Assembly (NCBI RefSeq): GCF_002924445.1
Contig: NZ_PIGG01000023.1
Span: 62,001-126,000, forward strand
DNA length: 64,000 nt
Source of the DNA: Minwuia thermotolerans
Lineage (GTDB): Bacteria > Pseudomonadota > Alphaproteobacteria > Minwuiales > Minwuiaceae
Direction: 5' to 3'
The position numbers and the translations under genes were made by a program. Positions 17,320-25,853 of the stretch are shown here, in pieces (within the stretch, counting starts at the first letter, position 1; the number at the start of each line of letters is the position of its first letter). The notes beneath the pieces were generated by a model that saw only the letters and a program-made list of their open reading frames with translations, had not been told where the DNA came from and searched no databases.

Positions 17320-18042
17320 CTATCCCCGCTGGACGAGCACGGGACCCGTAAGCGCCGAAAGGCGGCGTTTCTGCCGTCCTTCTGCGTCGAAGTTGTCCGG
17401 CGCCAGCCACGTCTCGTAGGCTTCGCGCAGCCGGGGCCACTCCTGGTCGATGCAGGCGTACCAGGCGGTGTCGCGGTTGCGTCCCTTGACGACATAGTGC
17501 TGGCGGAAGACGCCCTCGAAGGAAAAGCCGAAGCGCTGCGCCGCGCGCCGGGAGCGTTCGTTGAGGCTGTCGCACTTCCACTCGTAGCGGCGGAAGCCGC
17601 ACTCGAAGACGCGCTTCATCATCAGGTACATCGCTTCGGTCGCGGCGGCGCTCTGCTGCAGGTCCGGGGAGAAATGGATATGGCCGACCTCGACCCGTCC
17701 CACGCCGCGTTCGATGTTGAGAAAGCTTGCGAGTCCGAGCGCGCGGCGGCTCGCAGCGTCGCGGATCAGAACGAAAAGCGGATCCTTGCCCGTGCAGGTG
17801 GCCTGATACCAGGCCCTGAAGGTCTCGATATCGGGAAAGGGGCCATAGGGCAGGTAGAGCCAGTCCTGCGCTTCGCCGCCCGTCTGGAAGACTTCGTAGA
17901 GCTCGTCCGCCTGCGCCGGCCGGCCCGCCGGCTCAAGCGTGCAGTAGCGGCCCGTCATCGGCGCATCGCCGGGCCCCGCCGCACCCTTCCAGCCGGGCAG
18001 CGGCTCTCCGGTCCTGTACGCCGGCACGAATTTCTCGGTCAT
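17320..18042 (-). CDS. GNAT family acetyltransferase (RimJ/RimL type)
   Basis: A 240-residue protein of the Acetyltransf_3 type. Recognisable parts are the YCTLEPAGRPAQADELYEVF opening (about 33-52), the segment VGHIHFSPDLQQSAAATEAMYLMMK (about 120-144, the acetyl-CoA site with QQSAAATEA), and the RYEWKCDSLNERSRRAAQRFGFSFEGVFRQH stretch. This last part is typical of RimJ/RimL-like enzymes with ribosomal-protein or amino-acid substrates. The long C-terminal tail is less conserved. Convergent with the indolepyruvate oxidoreductase gene. The substrate is unknown. Confidence 0.85.
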   Translation of the reverse strand: MTEKFVPAYRTGEPLPGWKGAAGPGDAPMTGRYCTLEPAGRPAQADELYEVFQTGGEAQDWLYLPYGPFPDIETFRAWYQATCTGKDPLFVLIRDAASRRALGLASFLNIERGVGRVEVGHIHFSPDLQQSAAATEAMYLMMKRVFECGFRRYEWKCDSLNERSRRAAQRFGFSFEGVFRQHYVVKGRNRDTAWYACIDQEWPRLREAYETWLAPDNFDAEGRQKRRLSALTGPVLVQRG

Positions 18043-18098
18043 CCCCGGCCCCCGTTCGGACTTCGCTTGAGGATTCTAGCCGGTGTTCAACCGCTCTG

Positions 18099-18563
18099 TC
18101 AGGAAGACTCGTCGCGCTGCTGCGCCATCGCGGGCTCGCACTGCGTCCGCGCGCGATGCAGCGGGCGGTAGAACATGAACGGACGCCGCCCGAAATCGTC
18201 GTCGCCGGAGCGGAAGAAGATGCTGCGGGTATCGAACCGAGCCTCGCAGGAGCAGGTCAGATCCGCAGCTGGCGCCGTTTCCATCACAAGGAAACCGGTC
18301 ATGGTCGTCTCCACGCGCCCGCGCCGCGACAGGAAGGCGGGATCGATCCGGCCCGCGCGCGTGCCGTGGCCGACACGTTCGCCCTGTCCGTCGAAGATGC
18401 GGCAGTCGAGATGGACGCCGTTCACGCGCTGGTCGAAGCTCTGCCAGTCCAGCTTCACTTCAAGCGGTATGGTCCTGACCTCGTCGGCCGGTTCGGCGGC
18501 GGCGGCCGCGCCGCCGGCAAGGGCGATCACGGCGGCGGCGACGGTCACTGCTGTGCGGCGCAT
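18099..18563 (-). CDS. Secreted protein of unknown function
   Basis: This 154-residue protein begins with a clear Sec signal peptide (MRRTAVTVAAAVIALAGGAAAAA, cut near residue 23). I do not recognise the mature domain: a likely beta-rich fold with two cysteines close together in ADLTCSCEARF (about 105-115) and another at about 53 in LDCRIFD. The ATG at 18563 is chosen because GGGAGG lies six bases upstream; a longer frame to 18641 lacks a ribosome site and would spoil the signal peptide. It lies between two genes of the same strand with gaps of 50-75 bases, so it may be its own unit. Confidence 0.65.
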   Translation of the reverse strand: MRRTAVTVAAAVIALAGGAAAAAEPADEVRTIPLEVKLDWQSFDQRVNGVHLDCRIFDGQGERVGHGTRAGRIDPAFLSRRGRVETTMTGFLVMETAPAADLTCSCEARFDTRSIFFRSGDDDFGRRPFMFYRPLHRARTQCEPAMAQQRDESS

Positions 18564-18637
18564 GCCACGCCTCCCGTTGTCCGTTGCATTGCCGTTCAGG
18601 TGGTGACGGACGGAAGGGCGGACAACGACGGCGATCT

Positions 18638-19138
18638 TCACATCTCGCCAGCTGCGGCGTCATTGCGGTGCGAATCGAGCCAGCGGCGCAGACGGAACAG
18701 CGGCTTCTGCAACGCCGCCAGTTCATCGGTCGGCCAGTCGGCGAAAATCCGGGCGGCGTCGGGAGCCAGACGCCTGAGGGCCGCATCGTGGGCCGCGCGT
18801 CCCTCGGCCGTCAGGAAGAGACGCTTGCGGCGCGCATCGTCCGGATCAGCCTCGGCCCGGAGATAGCCCTTCGCCAGCAGCTTCTGCACGGACTTGGTCA
18901 TGCCGGGCTGTTGCACCTGGAAGGCGCGCGCAAGGTCGGTGACCGTGCGGTCGTCGCCCAGCCGGACGAGATGGTTGAGAATGCTGAACAGCGGCAGCGG
19001 CAGATCCTCACCCAGGACCTGCCGCGCCCGTTCCGACGCGAGCTGGTTGCAGATGCCGATGCTGGTCAGCAATTCCCACTGCAGCCGCTCGCGGTCGCTC
19101 AGCCCCTTATGGGCAAAGGTATTCGCGGATTCGCTCAT
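18638..19138 (-). CDS. MarR-family transcriptional regulator
   Basis: A 166-residue MarR protein with the winged-helix centre: FSILNHLVRLGDDRTVTDLARAFQVQQPGMTKSVQKLLAKGYL (about 50-92), and the wing DPDDARRKRLFLTAEGRAAHD (about 97-117). The start at 19138 overlaps the upstream nitroreductase-like gene by four bases (ATGA), so both come from one mRNA read from about 20.3 kb. Two inverted repeats lie in the promoter of that mRNA and are natural binding sites for this protein. Regulation of the nitroreductase by this MarR protein is inference. Confidence 0.85.
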   Translation of the reverse strand: MSESANTFAHKGLSDRERLQWELLTSIGICNQLASERARQVLGEDLPLPLFSILNHLVRLGDDRTVTDLARAFQVQQPGMTKSVQKLLAKGYLRAEADPDDARRKRLFLTAEGRAAHDAALRRLAPDAARIFADWPTDELAALQKPLFRLRRWLDSHRNDAAAGEM

Positions 19139-20298
19139 GCCCTGACTATAGCAGCGACCGGCCGGCGCGGCGTCGGTCCCGGCGCCGCCGCGTGACCCAG
19201 ACGGACCAGCATCTGGACATGCGCCGGCGGTTCGGCCGCAAGCGCATCCAGCAGCCGCGCCTGCAGGTCCGCCATTTCCGGATATTCCTGCAGAAGCTGG
19301 CTCATGGGGTGCAGCGCGACGCCGGATACGGTCGCCTGCAGATTGAGGCGCACATAGTCCATGCCGGCGCGGATCTGGCTCGCGCGGCTGTTGTCGGGGC
19401 TCACCACCCAGGCGAAACCCATCGCCGTCTGCGCCTGGTCGCGGGCCATGTCCAGGCCGATCTGGAACGACTGGGTGCCGGGCGTGGCGATGGCTTCCCG
19501 GCTGACGAACCCCAGCCGGGTACCCCACCAGATCATCGGACCGGCGAGTTCGATGCCGTCCGGGTTGCGGGCGATCTCCTCCGGTCCCAGCCGCATCAGG
19601 TCGATGCTTTCCCTGAACGTGCGGGGCGTCTCGATCTCACGGCGGAGCCCGGCCTCCATGAGGTCGCGCAGCACCGGCCGCAGCGCCGGATCGTTGCTGC
19701 CCATCACCCGCGCGCCATGCAGACCCGGACCGGTCAGCGCCGCCAGTTCGCCGTCCGTCACCGGGCGGGCGATATCGTAGGTTTCCTTGTTGCTGCGGCG
19801 AGTACCGACCGCCGCGAACAGCGGATCGCGGATGACCACCGGGTCGCGAACGAGGCGAAGGCGGGCCACCGGCCGGCCGTCCAGACGCTCCGGCGCGAAG
19901 GAGCCTTCGGGCAGCAGTTCGATTTCGGCGCGGTGGCCGCTCTCGGCCGCGGCCATACGGTATATTTCCAGAAATGTCCCGTGGCCGATCAGGATCTGCC
20001 GGCCCGGCGGATCGGTTTCCGGCAGCAGGCGATCGAGGTCGACATGCAGCGTCAGCGCGTTATCGCCTTCCAGGCGCAGCAGCCAAGGCTGCATGTTGTG
20101 CGGATTCGGCGCCAGCAGGGCGTGAGCAGCCGCGCGGATACGGGGATCGTCGATCCCCTGCCCCGGCGCCCGCCATGGGGCGACCGCGCTGTCGGGCATC
20201 GCGCCCCGGGTCATCGCCCAGTAGCCGCCCCCCGCCGTCAGCGCGGCAACCCCACCGCCCACACCCATGATCCTGATGAACTTCCGCCGCGAGACCAT
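19135..20298 (-). CDS. Tat-exported nitroreductase-like (Acg family) protein
   Basis: This 387-residue protein opens with a twin-arginine signal (SRRKFIRIMGVGGG, about 3-16), so it is probably exported folded with its flavin. The body resembles the Acg/nitroreductase-like FMN proteins: NPHNMQPWLL (about 64-73), TRRSNKETYDI (about 166-176) and GMDYVRLNLQATVSGVALHPMSQ (about 315-337), which form the FMN pocket in the family. Family members bind or sequester flavin in the periplasm. It heads a two-gene unit with the MarR regulator, a common arrangement for redox or antibiotic-responsive control. Confidence 0.78.
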   Translation of the reverse strand: MVSRRKFIRIMGVGGGVAALTAGGGYWAMTRGAMPDSAVAPWRAPGQGIDDPRIRAAAHALLAPNPHNMQPWLLRLEGDNALTLHVDLDRLLPETDPPGRQILIGHGTFLEIYRMAAAESGHRAEIELLPEGSFAPERLDGRPVARLRLVRDPVVIRDPLFAAVGTRRSNKETYDIARPVTDGELAALTGPGLHGARVMGSNDPALRPVLRDLMEAGLRREIETPRTFRESIDLMRLGPEEIARNPDGIELAGPMIWWGTRLGFVSREAIATPGTQSFQIGLDMARDQAQTAMGFAWVVSPDNSRASQIRAGMDYVRLNLQATVSGVALHPMSQLLQEYPEMADLQARLLDALAAEPPAHVQMLVRLGHAAAPGPTPRRPVAAIVRA

Positions 20299-20309
20299 CG
20301 CCGTTCTCC

Positions 20310-20351
20310 ATAGAAATATTCTATGGAATATATATACACATTCTCAAGAAT
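20310..20351. promoter_or_regulatory. Two palindromes in the nitroreductase/MarR promoter
   Basis: ATAGAAATATTCTAT (20310-20324) has arms ATAGAA/TTCTAT, and ATTCTCAAGAAT (20340-20351) has arms ATTCT/AGAAT. Both share the TTCT/AGAA core and lie 12-53 bases upstream of the ATG at 20298, in an AT-rich patch. MarR proteins bind such short palindromes, so autorepression is likely. The divergent sulfatase gene at 20411 may share this control. Confidence 0.55.
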
Positions 20352-20410
20352 ATATCAAACGGAATTGCAGCGGCCCGAGGCGATTGGAGGCGGCGCCACA
20401 CGCGACTAGG

Positions 20411-22015
20411 ATGTCGGCGGACAGTGCATCGGGAACGGAAGCCTTGGGCGAACCACGCAATATCCTCTTCGTGATGGCGGACCAGCTCCGCTTCGATTTC
20501 CTGGGCTGCACGGGCCATCCCTGGATGCGGACGCCGACCATCGACGCGCTGGCCGCCCGGGGGGTGCGGTTCGCCAACGCCTTCGTGCAGGGCGCGGTCT
20601 GCGGACCGTCGCGCATGTCCTTCTACACGGGCCGCTACGTCCTCAGTCACGGGGCCAGCTACAACAATTATCCGCTCCGGCCGGACGAATGGACGCTGGG
20701 TGACTATCTGAACCCGCTGGGACTGCGGACGGCGCTGGCCGGCAAGACGCACATGAAGGCGGACGAGGCCGCTATCCGCCGCCTCGGTCTAGATCCTGCC
20801 GAAGGACCGGGGCGGTTCCTGGCCGAGTGCGGCTTCGAGCCTTGGGACCGCGACGACGGGCTGCAGAAACTGGCGCCGTTCGTCCCCGACACGCAGTACG
20901 AAGCCTGGCTTCGCGGCCGCGGCTACGAGGGCGTGAACCTGTGGCACGAGGTCGCCAATTCGGTGCGCCGCGGCGACGGTGGCGACCCGTCGGGCTGGCT
21001 GATGCGCAACGCCCGCTTCCCGACAGTGGCCGCGGAGGAGGACAGCGAGACCGCCTACATGACGCGCCGCGCCATGGACTTCATCGACGACGCCGGGGAG
21101 CGGCCCTGGTGCCTGCACCTCTCCTACATCAAGCCGCACTGGCCCTATGTCGCACCGGATCCCTATCACCGGAAATACGGGCGCGAGCATGTCCTGCCGG
21201 GCAATCGGAGCGAAGGCGAAGGCGAGACTCATCCCGTGGTGGCCGCCTTCCGCGATCACCCGGAATCCATCGAATTCCGGCGCGACGAATGCCGCGACAC
21301 CGTGATTCCGACGTACATGGGCCTGATCGAGCAGATCGACGACCATCTGGGGCGGCTGATCGATTTCCTGGACGATCGCGGACGTCTGGCGGACACGGTC
21401 ATCGTCGTCACCAGCGATCATGGCGACTATCTCGGCGACCATGGCCTGGGCGAGAAGGAACTCCATTTCGAGGAGGCGCTGCGCATTCCGCTGATCGTCG
21501 TCGACCCCTCCCCGGCCGCCGAAGGGAGCCGCGGGCGGGTGATCGAAGCCATGGCGGAAGCCATAGACCTGATCCCGACGCTGATTGAGCTGGTCGGTGG
21601 AGCGCCCGCCTGGCACCGCCTGGAGGGCCGTTCCCTCCTGCCCTTCATCCGCGGCGATGGCGCTGCCGGCTGGCGCGACGCCGTCTTCGCCGAGCATGAC
21701 TATTCCCTGCGCCACGCCCGGCCGGCGCTGGGGTTGGAACCGCAGGAGGCGAAGTCATGGATGGTGCGGACGGAACGCTGGAAATTCGTCCGCCATCCCC
21801 GCTTTCGTCCGGAGCTCTACGATCTGGAGAACGACCCCTCCGAGCAGATCGATCTCGGCGCCGATCCCGGCCACGAGGACGTTCGCAGTGATATGCAGCA
21901 CCGGCTGCTGGACTGGATGCAGGCGCGGCTCAACCGCGTGGGCATCACCGACGAAGCCATCCGCCAAAGCACCGGCAAGGCGTGGGAACGAGGCTATCTG
22001 TTCGGCAGGTGGTAG
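20411..22015 (+). CDS. Sulfatase / phosphonate monoester hydrolase family enzyme
   Basis: This 534-residue alkaline-phosphatase-superfamily enzyme hydrolyses a sulfate or phosphonate ester. It has NILFVMADQLRFDF (about 17-30, metal ligand Asp24) and the formylglycine motif CGPSR with Cys64 and Arg68, continuing into FYTG. HWPYVAPDPYH and the metal motif VVTSDHGDYLGDHGLGEKE (about 325-343) are also present. There is no signal peptide, so it acts in the cytoplasm, unlike most arylsulfatases; choline-sulfatase or phosphonate monoester hydrolase-like activity is possible. It needs a formylglycine-generating enzyme, which is not in the window. Confidence 0.85.
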   Translation: MSADSASGTEALGEPRNILFVMADQLRFDFLGCTGHPWMRTPTIDALAARGVRFANAFVQGAVCGPSRMSFYTGRYVLSHGASYNNYPLRPDEWTLGDYLNPLGLRTALAGKTHMKADEAAIRRLGLDPAEGPGRFLAECGFEPWDRDDGLQKLAPFVPDTQYEAWLRGRGYEGVNLWHEVANSVRRGDGGDPSGWLMRNARFPTVAAEEDSETAYMTRRAMDFIDDAGERPWCLHLSYIKPHWPYVAPDPYHRKYGREHVLPGNRSEGEGETHPVVAAFRDHPESIEFRRDECRDTVIPTYMGLIEQIDDHLGRLIDFLDDRGRLADTVIVVTSDHGDYLGDHGLGEKELHFEEALRIPLIVVDPSPAAEGSRGRVIEAMAEAIDLIPTLIELVGGAPAWHRLEGRSLLPFIRGDGAAGWRDAVFAEHDYSLRHARPALGLEPQEAKSWMVRTERWKFVRHPRFRPELYDLENDPSEQIDLGADPGHEDVRSDMQHRLLDWMQARLNRVGITDEAIRQSTGKAWERGYLFGRW

Positions 22016-22016
22016 G

Positions 22017-22078
22017 AAAAAACAAAGCCCGCCGTCCGGCTGAAAGAGAGGGGGGACTTTCAGGACCGGACGACGGGC
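22017..22078 (-). terminator. Intrinsic terminator reading on the reverse strand
   Basis: A hairpin has outer arms GCCCGCCGTCCGG (from 22027) and CCGGACGACGGGC (to 22078, one bulged base) and inner arms CTGAAAG/CTTTCAG. On the reverse strand it is followed by TTTGTTTTTT (22017-22026). No reverse-strand protein gene ends here, so the terminated transcript would be non-coding. On the forward strand it lies 12 bases past the sulfatase stop, but no T-run follows, so it may only stabilise that mRNA's 3' end. Confidence 0.6.
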
Positions 22079-22200
22079 CAGTATTTGGTGGAAACGACGG
22101 GTCTCAGGTCGGTCCCGGTGGATCGGGTCGCAGGAGGGGTGATTGTCCACCGGTTCCTGATGTGAAACCCTTTTATGTCGTTTCCTGGCAGTTTCCTTGG
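22017..22200 (-). ncRNA. Candidate structured RNA on the reverse strand
   Basis: Between the sulfatase stop and the AraC gene lie 392 bases without a coding sequence. Four pairs of complementary segments are nested in strict order: GGAAACGAC (22090-22098) with GTCGTTTCC (22177-22185), GGGT (22099-22102) with ACCC (22167-22170), CAGG (22105-22108) with CCTG (22156-22159), and CCGGTGGA (22115-22122) with TCCACCGG (22146-22153). On the reverse strand this rod is followed by a long hairpin (22027-22078) and TTTGTTTTTT, a standard intrinsic terminator. The layout recalls a rod with internal bulges, as in 6S RNA, but identity is not shown. The 5' end is uncertain. The upstream part also has a hairpin with arms CCGCCAA/TTGGCGG (about 22291-22322). 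Confidence 0.4.
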
Positions 22201-22407
22201 ACGGTCCGGGCAGGTGGAGGGGGGCACCTGACTATGATCGGAACGTCCGCGGAACGCTGCCTTGAACCCGATATGTGTCTTGCTTCGCGGTCCGCCAAGG
22301 GCCGAATTAAGGCATTTTGGCGGCACACGGATGGGTGATGGCCGGCGCTCTACGATCTCATAGCCGTGAAGACCGAGCGTCGCTCAGCCGCAGGTTCAAG
22401 AAGGTCT

Positions 22408-23469
22408 ATGAACGAAGATATTGAAATCGTTGCCCGCTTGCTCGCGATCGGGGTCAATACTGTCATTGCGGCGGTGTTTCTTGCCGTCCATCCGCGTCGG
22501 ATCGGCGCATGGCTGATGGCGCTGCTCGCCGTTTCCGTGGTCGGGTATCTCTGGCTTTCGGGGCCCTGGAACGCCACGGAAGTCCCGGCGGCGCTCCGCG
22601 GCGCAGTGGGCGCCTGGACGGCGCTGATTCCTTTCCTGGTCTGGGTCATTGCGCGCATGCACCTCGAAGACGGTTTCCGCCCTGGCTGGATCTGGATACC
22701 GGGTCTGTTCGTCGCCTGGCTCGCCGTGTGGCTCATCGATCATTCCGGCGAGTGGCAGACCGCCCTGCGCGACGGGGTTCGCATTGCCGGGCTCGGCGCT
22801 CTGATTGACGTCGCGCGGCGCGCGCTGCAGGGACGACCGGACGATCTCGTCGCGCTGCGCCGTGGGCTCCGCCTCACATTCGCAGCAGCCTCCGTCGGAA
22901 TCACCGCCGTCGTTCTCGCCGTGGAACTGATCCTTTCGGACGCCGTCGCGCGCGCGCCACTGGAACCCATTGCGGCGGTGGCCATACTCGTCATGAGTAC
23001 GCTGTCCGCGATGGTGCTGCTGCGTCCGCGCGGAGAACTGTTTGTCAATCAGACCATATCGACGCGGCCACACAAGACAGTTGCGGGCGACGCATCCGCC
23101 CCCGACGAAGATGCCGAGCTGGCCCGGCGTATCGAAGCGCACGCGGCGGCCGGCGAGTTGTTCAAGCCGGAGCTTTCCATCACAGCATTGGCCACGGAAC
23201 TGGGTGCGCCGGAATACCGATTGCGCCGTGCGATCAACCGCCATCTCGGCTACCGCAACTTCCCGGCCTTTCTCAACCACTACCGGATCGAGGAGGCAAG
23301 ACGCCGATTCGCCGATCCAGCCAATGACCGGCTGCCGATCCTGACGATCGCGATGGATCTCGGTTACGGATCGGTTGGTCCCTTCAACCGTGCATTCCGC
23401 GAACTGACCGGGCAGACACCGTCCGCCTTCCGCCGTCAGATCGCCAGTCGCCGGTCCGCCGATTCCTGA
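22408..23469 (+). CDS. Membrane-anchored AraC-family regulator
   Basis: The 353-residue protein joins about seven hydrophobic helices (residues 5-215) to a cytoplasmic AraC DNA-binding domain (about 240-350). The second domain shows LSITALATELGAPEYRLRRAINRHLGYRNFPAFLNHYRIEEARRRF cut by two HTH motifs, with MDLGYGSVGPFNRAFRELTGQTPSAFRR as the second. AraC proteins with a membrane half are often next to sterol desaturase-like genes, as here, and may sense a lipid. The ATG at 22408 is preceded by AAGAAGG at a short distance; an in-frame codon at 22366 is the alternative. Confidence 0.82.
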   Translation: MNEDIEIVARLLAIGVNTVIAAVFLAVHPRRIGAWLMALLAVSVVGYLWLSGPWNATEVPAALRGAVGAWTALIPFLVWVIARMHLEDGFRPGWIWIPGLFVAWLAVWLIDHSGEWQTALRDGVRIAGLGALIDVARRALQGRPDDLVALRRGLRLTFAAASVGITAVVLAVELILSDAVARAPLEPIAAVAILVMSTLSAMVLLRPRGELFVNQTISTRPHKTVAGDASAPDEDAELARRIEAHAAAGELFKPELSITALATELGAPEYRLRRAINRHLGYRNFPAFLNHYRIEEARRRFADPANDRLPILTIAMDLGYGSVGPFNRAFRELTGQTPSAFRRQIASRRSADS

Positions 23470-23574
23470 AAAAGCTGTCCGATTGACGAAAGGACCGGTT
23501 GGTTTCCGAATTCGGCCAGACCTGCCGGCGTGAATGGGCCAGAGCGTGGGCGATCCAATGAACAGGAGATCGCC

Positions 23575-24435
23575 ATGGAATGGCTCGAACCGATCGTGGG
23601 CCTGCTGACCCGATTCCCCGAGATATGGCCGCGGATACTTCTGACCGACACGGCCCGGTACTTCGTCTTCGCCGCGCCGGCGGCGCTGCTGATTGCACTG
23701 GCCGGCGGGCGCGCCAGCCGTTGGCGCATCCAGAACCGGCGCCCCGGCCTGCGTGATCGCCGTCGCGAAATCGGCTTTTCATTGCTCACCGCAATCGTCT
23801 TCTCGCTCAACGGCTTCTTTCTCGTCTACGGTCTTGATTGGCTGGGCCTCGCGGAGCTTCGCAGCGGCAACTGCGCCCTCACGATCACGATCGAGACCGT
23901 GGTTCTCATCGTGCTCCACGACGCCTATTTCTACTGGATGCACCGCGCGTTGCACTGGCGACCGCTGTTTCGCGCGGCCCATGTCACCCATCATCGCTCG
24001 CGCACGCCCTCGCCCTGGGCCGCCTATGCCTTCGCGCCCCTGGAGGCCTTGCTCGAAGCAGCCTTCCTGCCAATCGCGCTGCTCGCGGCAGGCGGCCTTG
24101 AAACGGTCAGCATCTCGATCTTTATCGTGCACATGATGGCGCGCAATGTCATGGGCCATTGCGGCCACGAATTCCTGCCGCGGCGCTGGGTGAACTGGCC
24201 GCTGACACGCTGGCTGACCACGCCCACCCATCACGACATCCATCATGAACTGGGGCGATGGAACTACGGTCTCTACTTCACCTGGTGGGACCGCTGGATG
24301 AATACCGAACACCCGGCATATCCCGAACGCTTCCGCGCCGCCGCCGCCGGGCGCGCGACGAAACCCGGCCCGCCTTCGGAAACGGGTCTCACGGAGCTTC
24401 TCCGCCGCAGCATCATCGGATGGTGGAGCGGGTGA
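23575..24435 (+). CDS. Sterol desaturase / fatty acid hydroxylase family protein
   Basis: This 286-residue integral membrane di-iron enzyme has several hydrophobic helices and the histidine clusters of the superfamily: HDAYFYWMHRALHW (about 116-129), HVTHH (about 137-141), GHCGHEF (about 194-200) and THHDIHHELGRWNYGL (about 218-233). These bind two irons that activate oxygen to hydroxylate or desaturate a lipid. AGGAG lies eight bases before the ATG at 23575. About 105 bases separate it from the AraC regulator upstream, suggesting control by that protein. The lipid substrate is unknown; true sterol synthesis is unlikely from the window. Confidence 0.85.
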   Translation: MEWLEPIVGLLTRFPEIWPRILLTDTARYFVFAAPAALLIALAGGRASRWRIQNRRPGLRDRRREIGFSLLTAIVFSLNGFFLVYGLDWLGLAELRSGNCALTITIETVVLIVLHDAYFYWMHRALHWRPLFRAAHVTHHRSRTPSPWAAYAFAPLEALLEAAFLPIALLAAGGLETVSISIFIVHMMARNVMGHCGHEFLPRRWVNWPLTRWLTTPTHHDIHHELGRWNYGLYFTWWDRWMNTEHPAYPERFRAAAAGRATKPGPPSETGLTELLRRSIIGWWSG

Positions 24436-24447
24436 GTCCCGACGCCG

Positions 24448-25776
24448 CTACAGCGTCTCCTGAAAGCGGACGGGCCGGCCAATATCCCGGCTCGTCAATT
24501 CGCCATCGCGCATCGCGACCTGCCCCCGCACGATCGTCATGACGGGCCAGCCGGTCACGCGCATGCCGTCGAAGGGCGTCCAGCCGGAGCGGTTGGCCAT
24601 GTCGGCGTTGCGGATCGTTTCCTTTCGCTTGAGATCGACCAGGGTCAGGTCGCCGTCATAGCCGCGGGCCATGCGCCCCTTGCCGGCGATACCGAAGACG
24701 CGGTTCGGCCCGGCGCTCGTCAGGTCGACGAAGCGCGCCAGGCTCAACCGGCCCCTGGCCACGTGGTTCAGCAGAACGGGAACGAGGGTCTGGACACCTG
24801 GCATGCCGGCGGGGCTCAGCGGATAGGGGCGCGCCTTCTCCTCCAGCGTATGGGGCGCGTGATCGGACCCGATGACGTCCACGACACCCTGGTTCAGCGC
24901 CCACCACAGGCCCGCCCGGTGCGCCGCCGAACGGATCGGCGGGTTCATCTGCGCCCGCGTGCCGAGGCGGGCATAGGCCGTCTCCGCCTTCAGCGTCAGG
25001 TGCTGCGGCGTCACCTCCACCGTGGCGATGTCCTTGTTGGCCGCCAGGAAACCCATCTCGTCGGCGGTCGTCACGTGGAGCACGTGCACCCGCCGTCCGG
25101 CGATCCGGGCGAGGCGGATCAGGCGCCGCGTAGCCTTGAGCGCGCTCTGCGCGTCGCGCCAGACGGGATGGCTCGACGGGTCGTCATGGGTGCGGAAGTG
25201 CTGGCGCGCGTTCATCCGCGGCTCGTCCTCGGCATGCACGGCGACGCGCCGGCGCCCCACCCTGAGCGCGCGCAGCAGGTTCATGTCGTCAGGCACCAGC
25301 AGGTTGCCCGTCGATGCCCCCATGAAGATCTTCACGCCGCAGACGCCGGGCAGTCGCTCCAGTTCGGCGAGGTCGTCGACATTCTCCACCGCCGCGCCGA
25401 CATAGAAGGCGTGATCGACCGCCGCCCGGCCCCTGGCGCGCTCCAGCTTGTCGCGGATGGCCTCGGCGGTCGTCGTCGACGGCGTCGTGTTGGGCATCTC
25501 GAAGATCGCCGTGACACCCCCCAGCGCCGCGCCGTCCATCCCGGCCTGCAGGTCTTCCTTGTGCTCAAGCCCCGGTTCGCGGAAATGCACCTGGCTGTCG
25601 ATCACCCCGGGCAGCACGTGCAGGCCCGCGGCGTCGATGCGTTCGCCCGCATCGGCCCTGCCGAGGTCGCCGATTTCCCGGATCACGCCGCCGGTAATGC
25701 CGATATCGGCCGCGCCCTCACCTTCGTGATTGACCAGCGTGCCGCCCGAAACGATCAGATCGAATGTTCTAGCCAT
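24448..25776 (-). CDS. pyrC: Dihydroorotase
   Basis: This 442-residue amidohydrolase closes N-carbamoylaspartate to dihydroorotate in pyrimidine synthesis. Metal-binding residues fit the family: QVHFREPGLEHKED (about 62-75, HxH and the substrate Arg), the carboxylated Lys in GVKIFMGASTGN (about 147-158), His in VHAEDE, His in HVLHVTT, and Asp in GSDHAPHTLEEKARPYP. These last features match class I dihydroorotases better than allantoinase or hydantoinase, although those are related. The ATG at 25776 leaves a compact start; a longer frame runs to 25812 without support. It is divergent from the FAD oxidoreductase. Confidence 0.85.
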   Translation of the reverse strand: MARTFDLIVSGGTLVNHEGEGAADIGITGGVIREIGDLGRADAGERIDAAGLHVLPGVIDSQVHFREPGLEHKEDLQAGMDGAALGGVTAIFEMPNTTPSTTTAEAIRDKLERARGRAAVDHAFYVGAAVENVDDLAELERLPGVCGVKIFMGASTGNLLVPDDMNLLRALRVGRRRVAVHAEDEPRMNARQHFRTHDDPSSHPVWRDAQSALKATRRLIRLARIAGRRVHVLHVTTADEMGFLAANKDIATVEVTPQHLTLKAETAYARLGTRAQMNPPIRSAAHRAGLWWALNQGVVDVIGSDHAPHTLEEKARPYPLSPAGMPGVQTLVPVLLNHVARGRLSLARFVDLTSAGPNRVFGIAGKGRMARGYDGDLTLVDLKRKETIRNADMANRSGWTPFDGMRVTGWPVMTIVRGQVAMRDGELTSRDIGRPVRFQETL

Positions 25777-25853
25777 GGCACGGGTTCTACTCTCTCGCGC
25801 GTCCCGCGTCACCCGGCTTGCGGGTCAGCAGACCGCGTTCCATGCTGGCCGCC

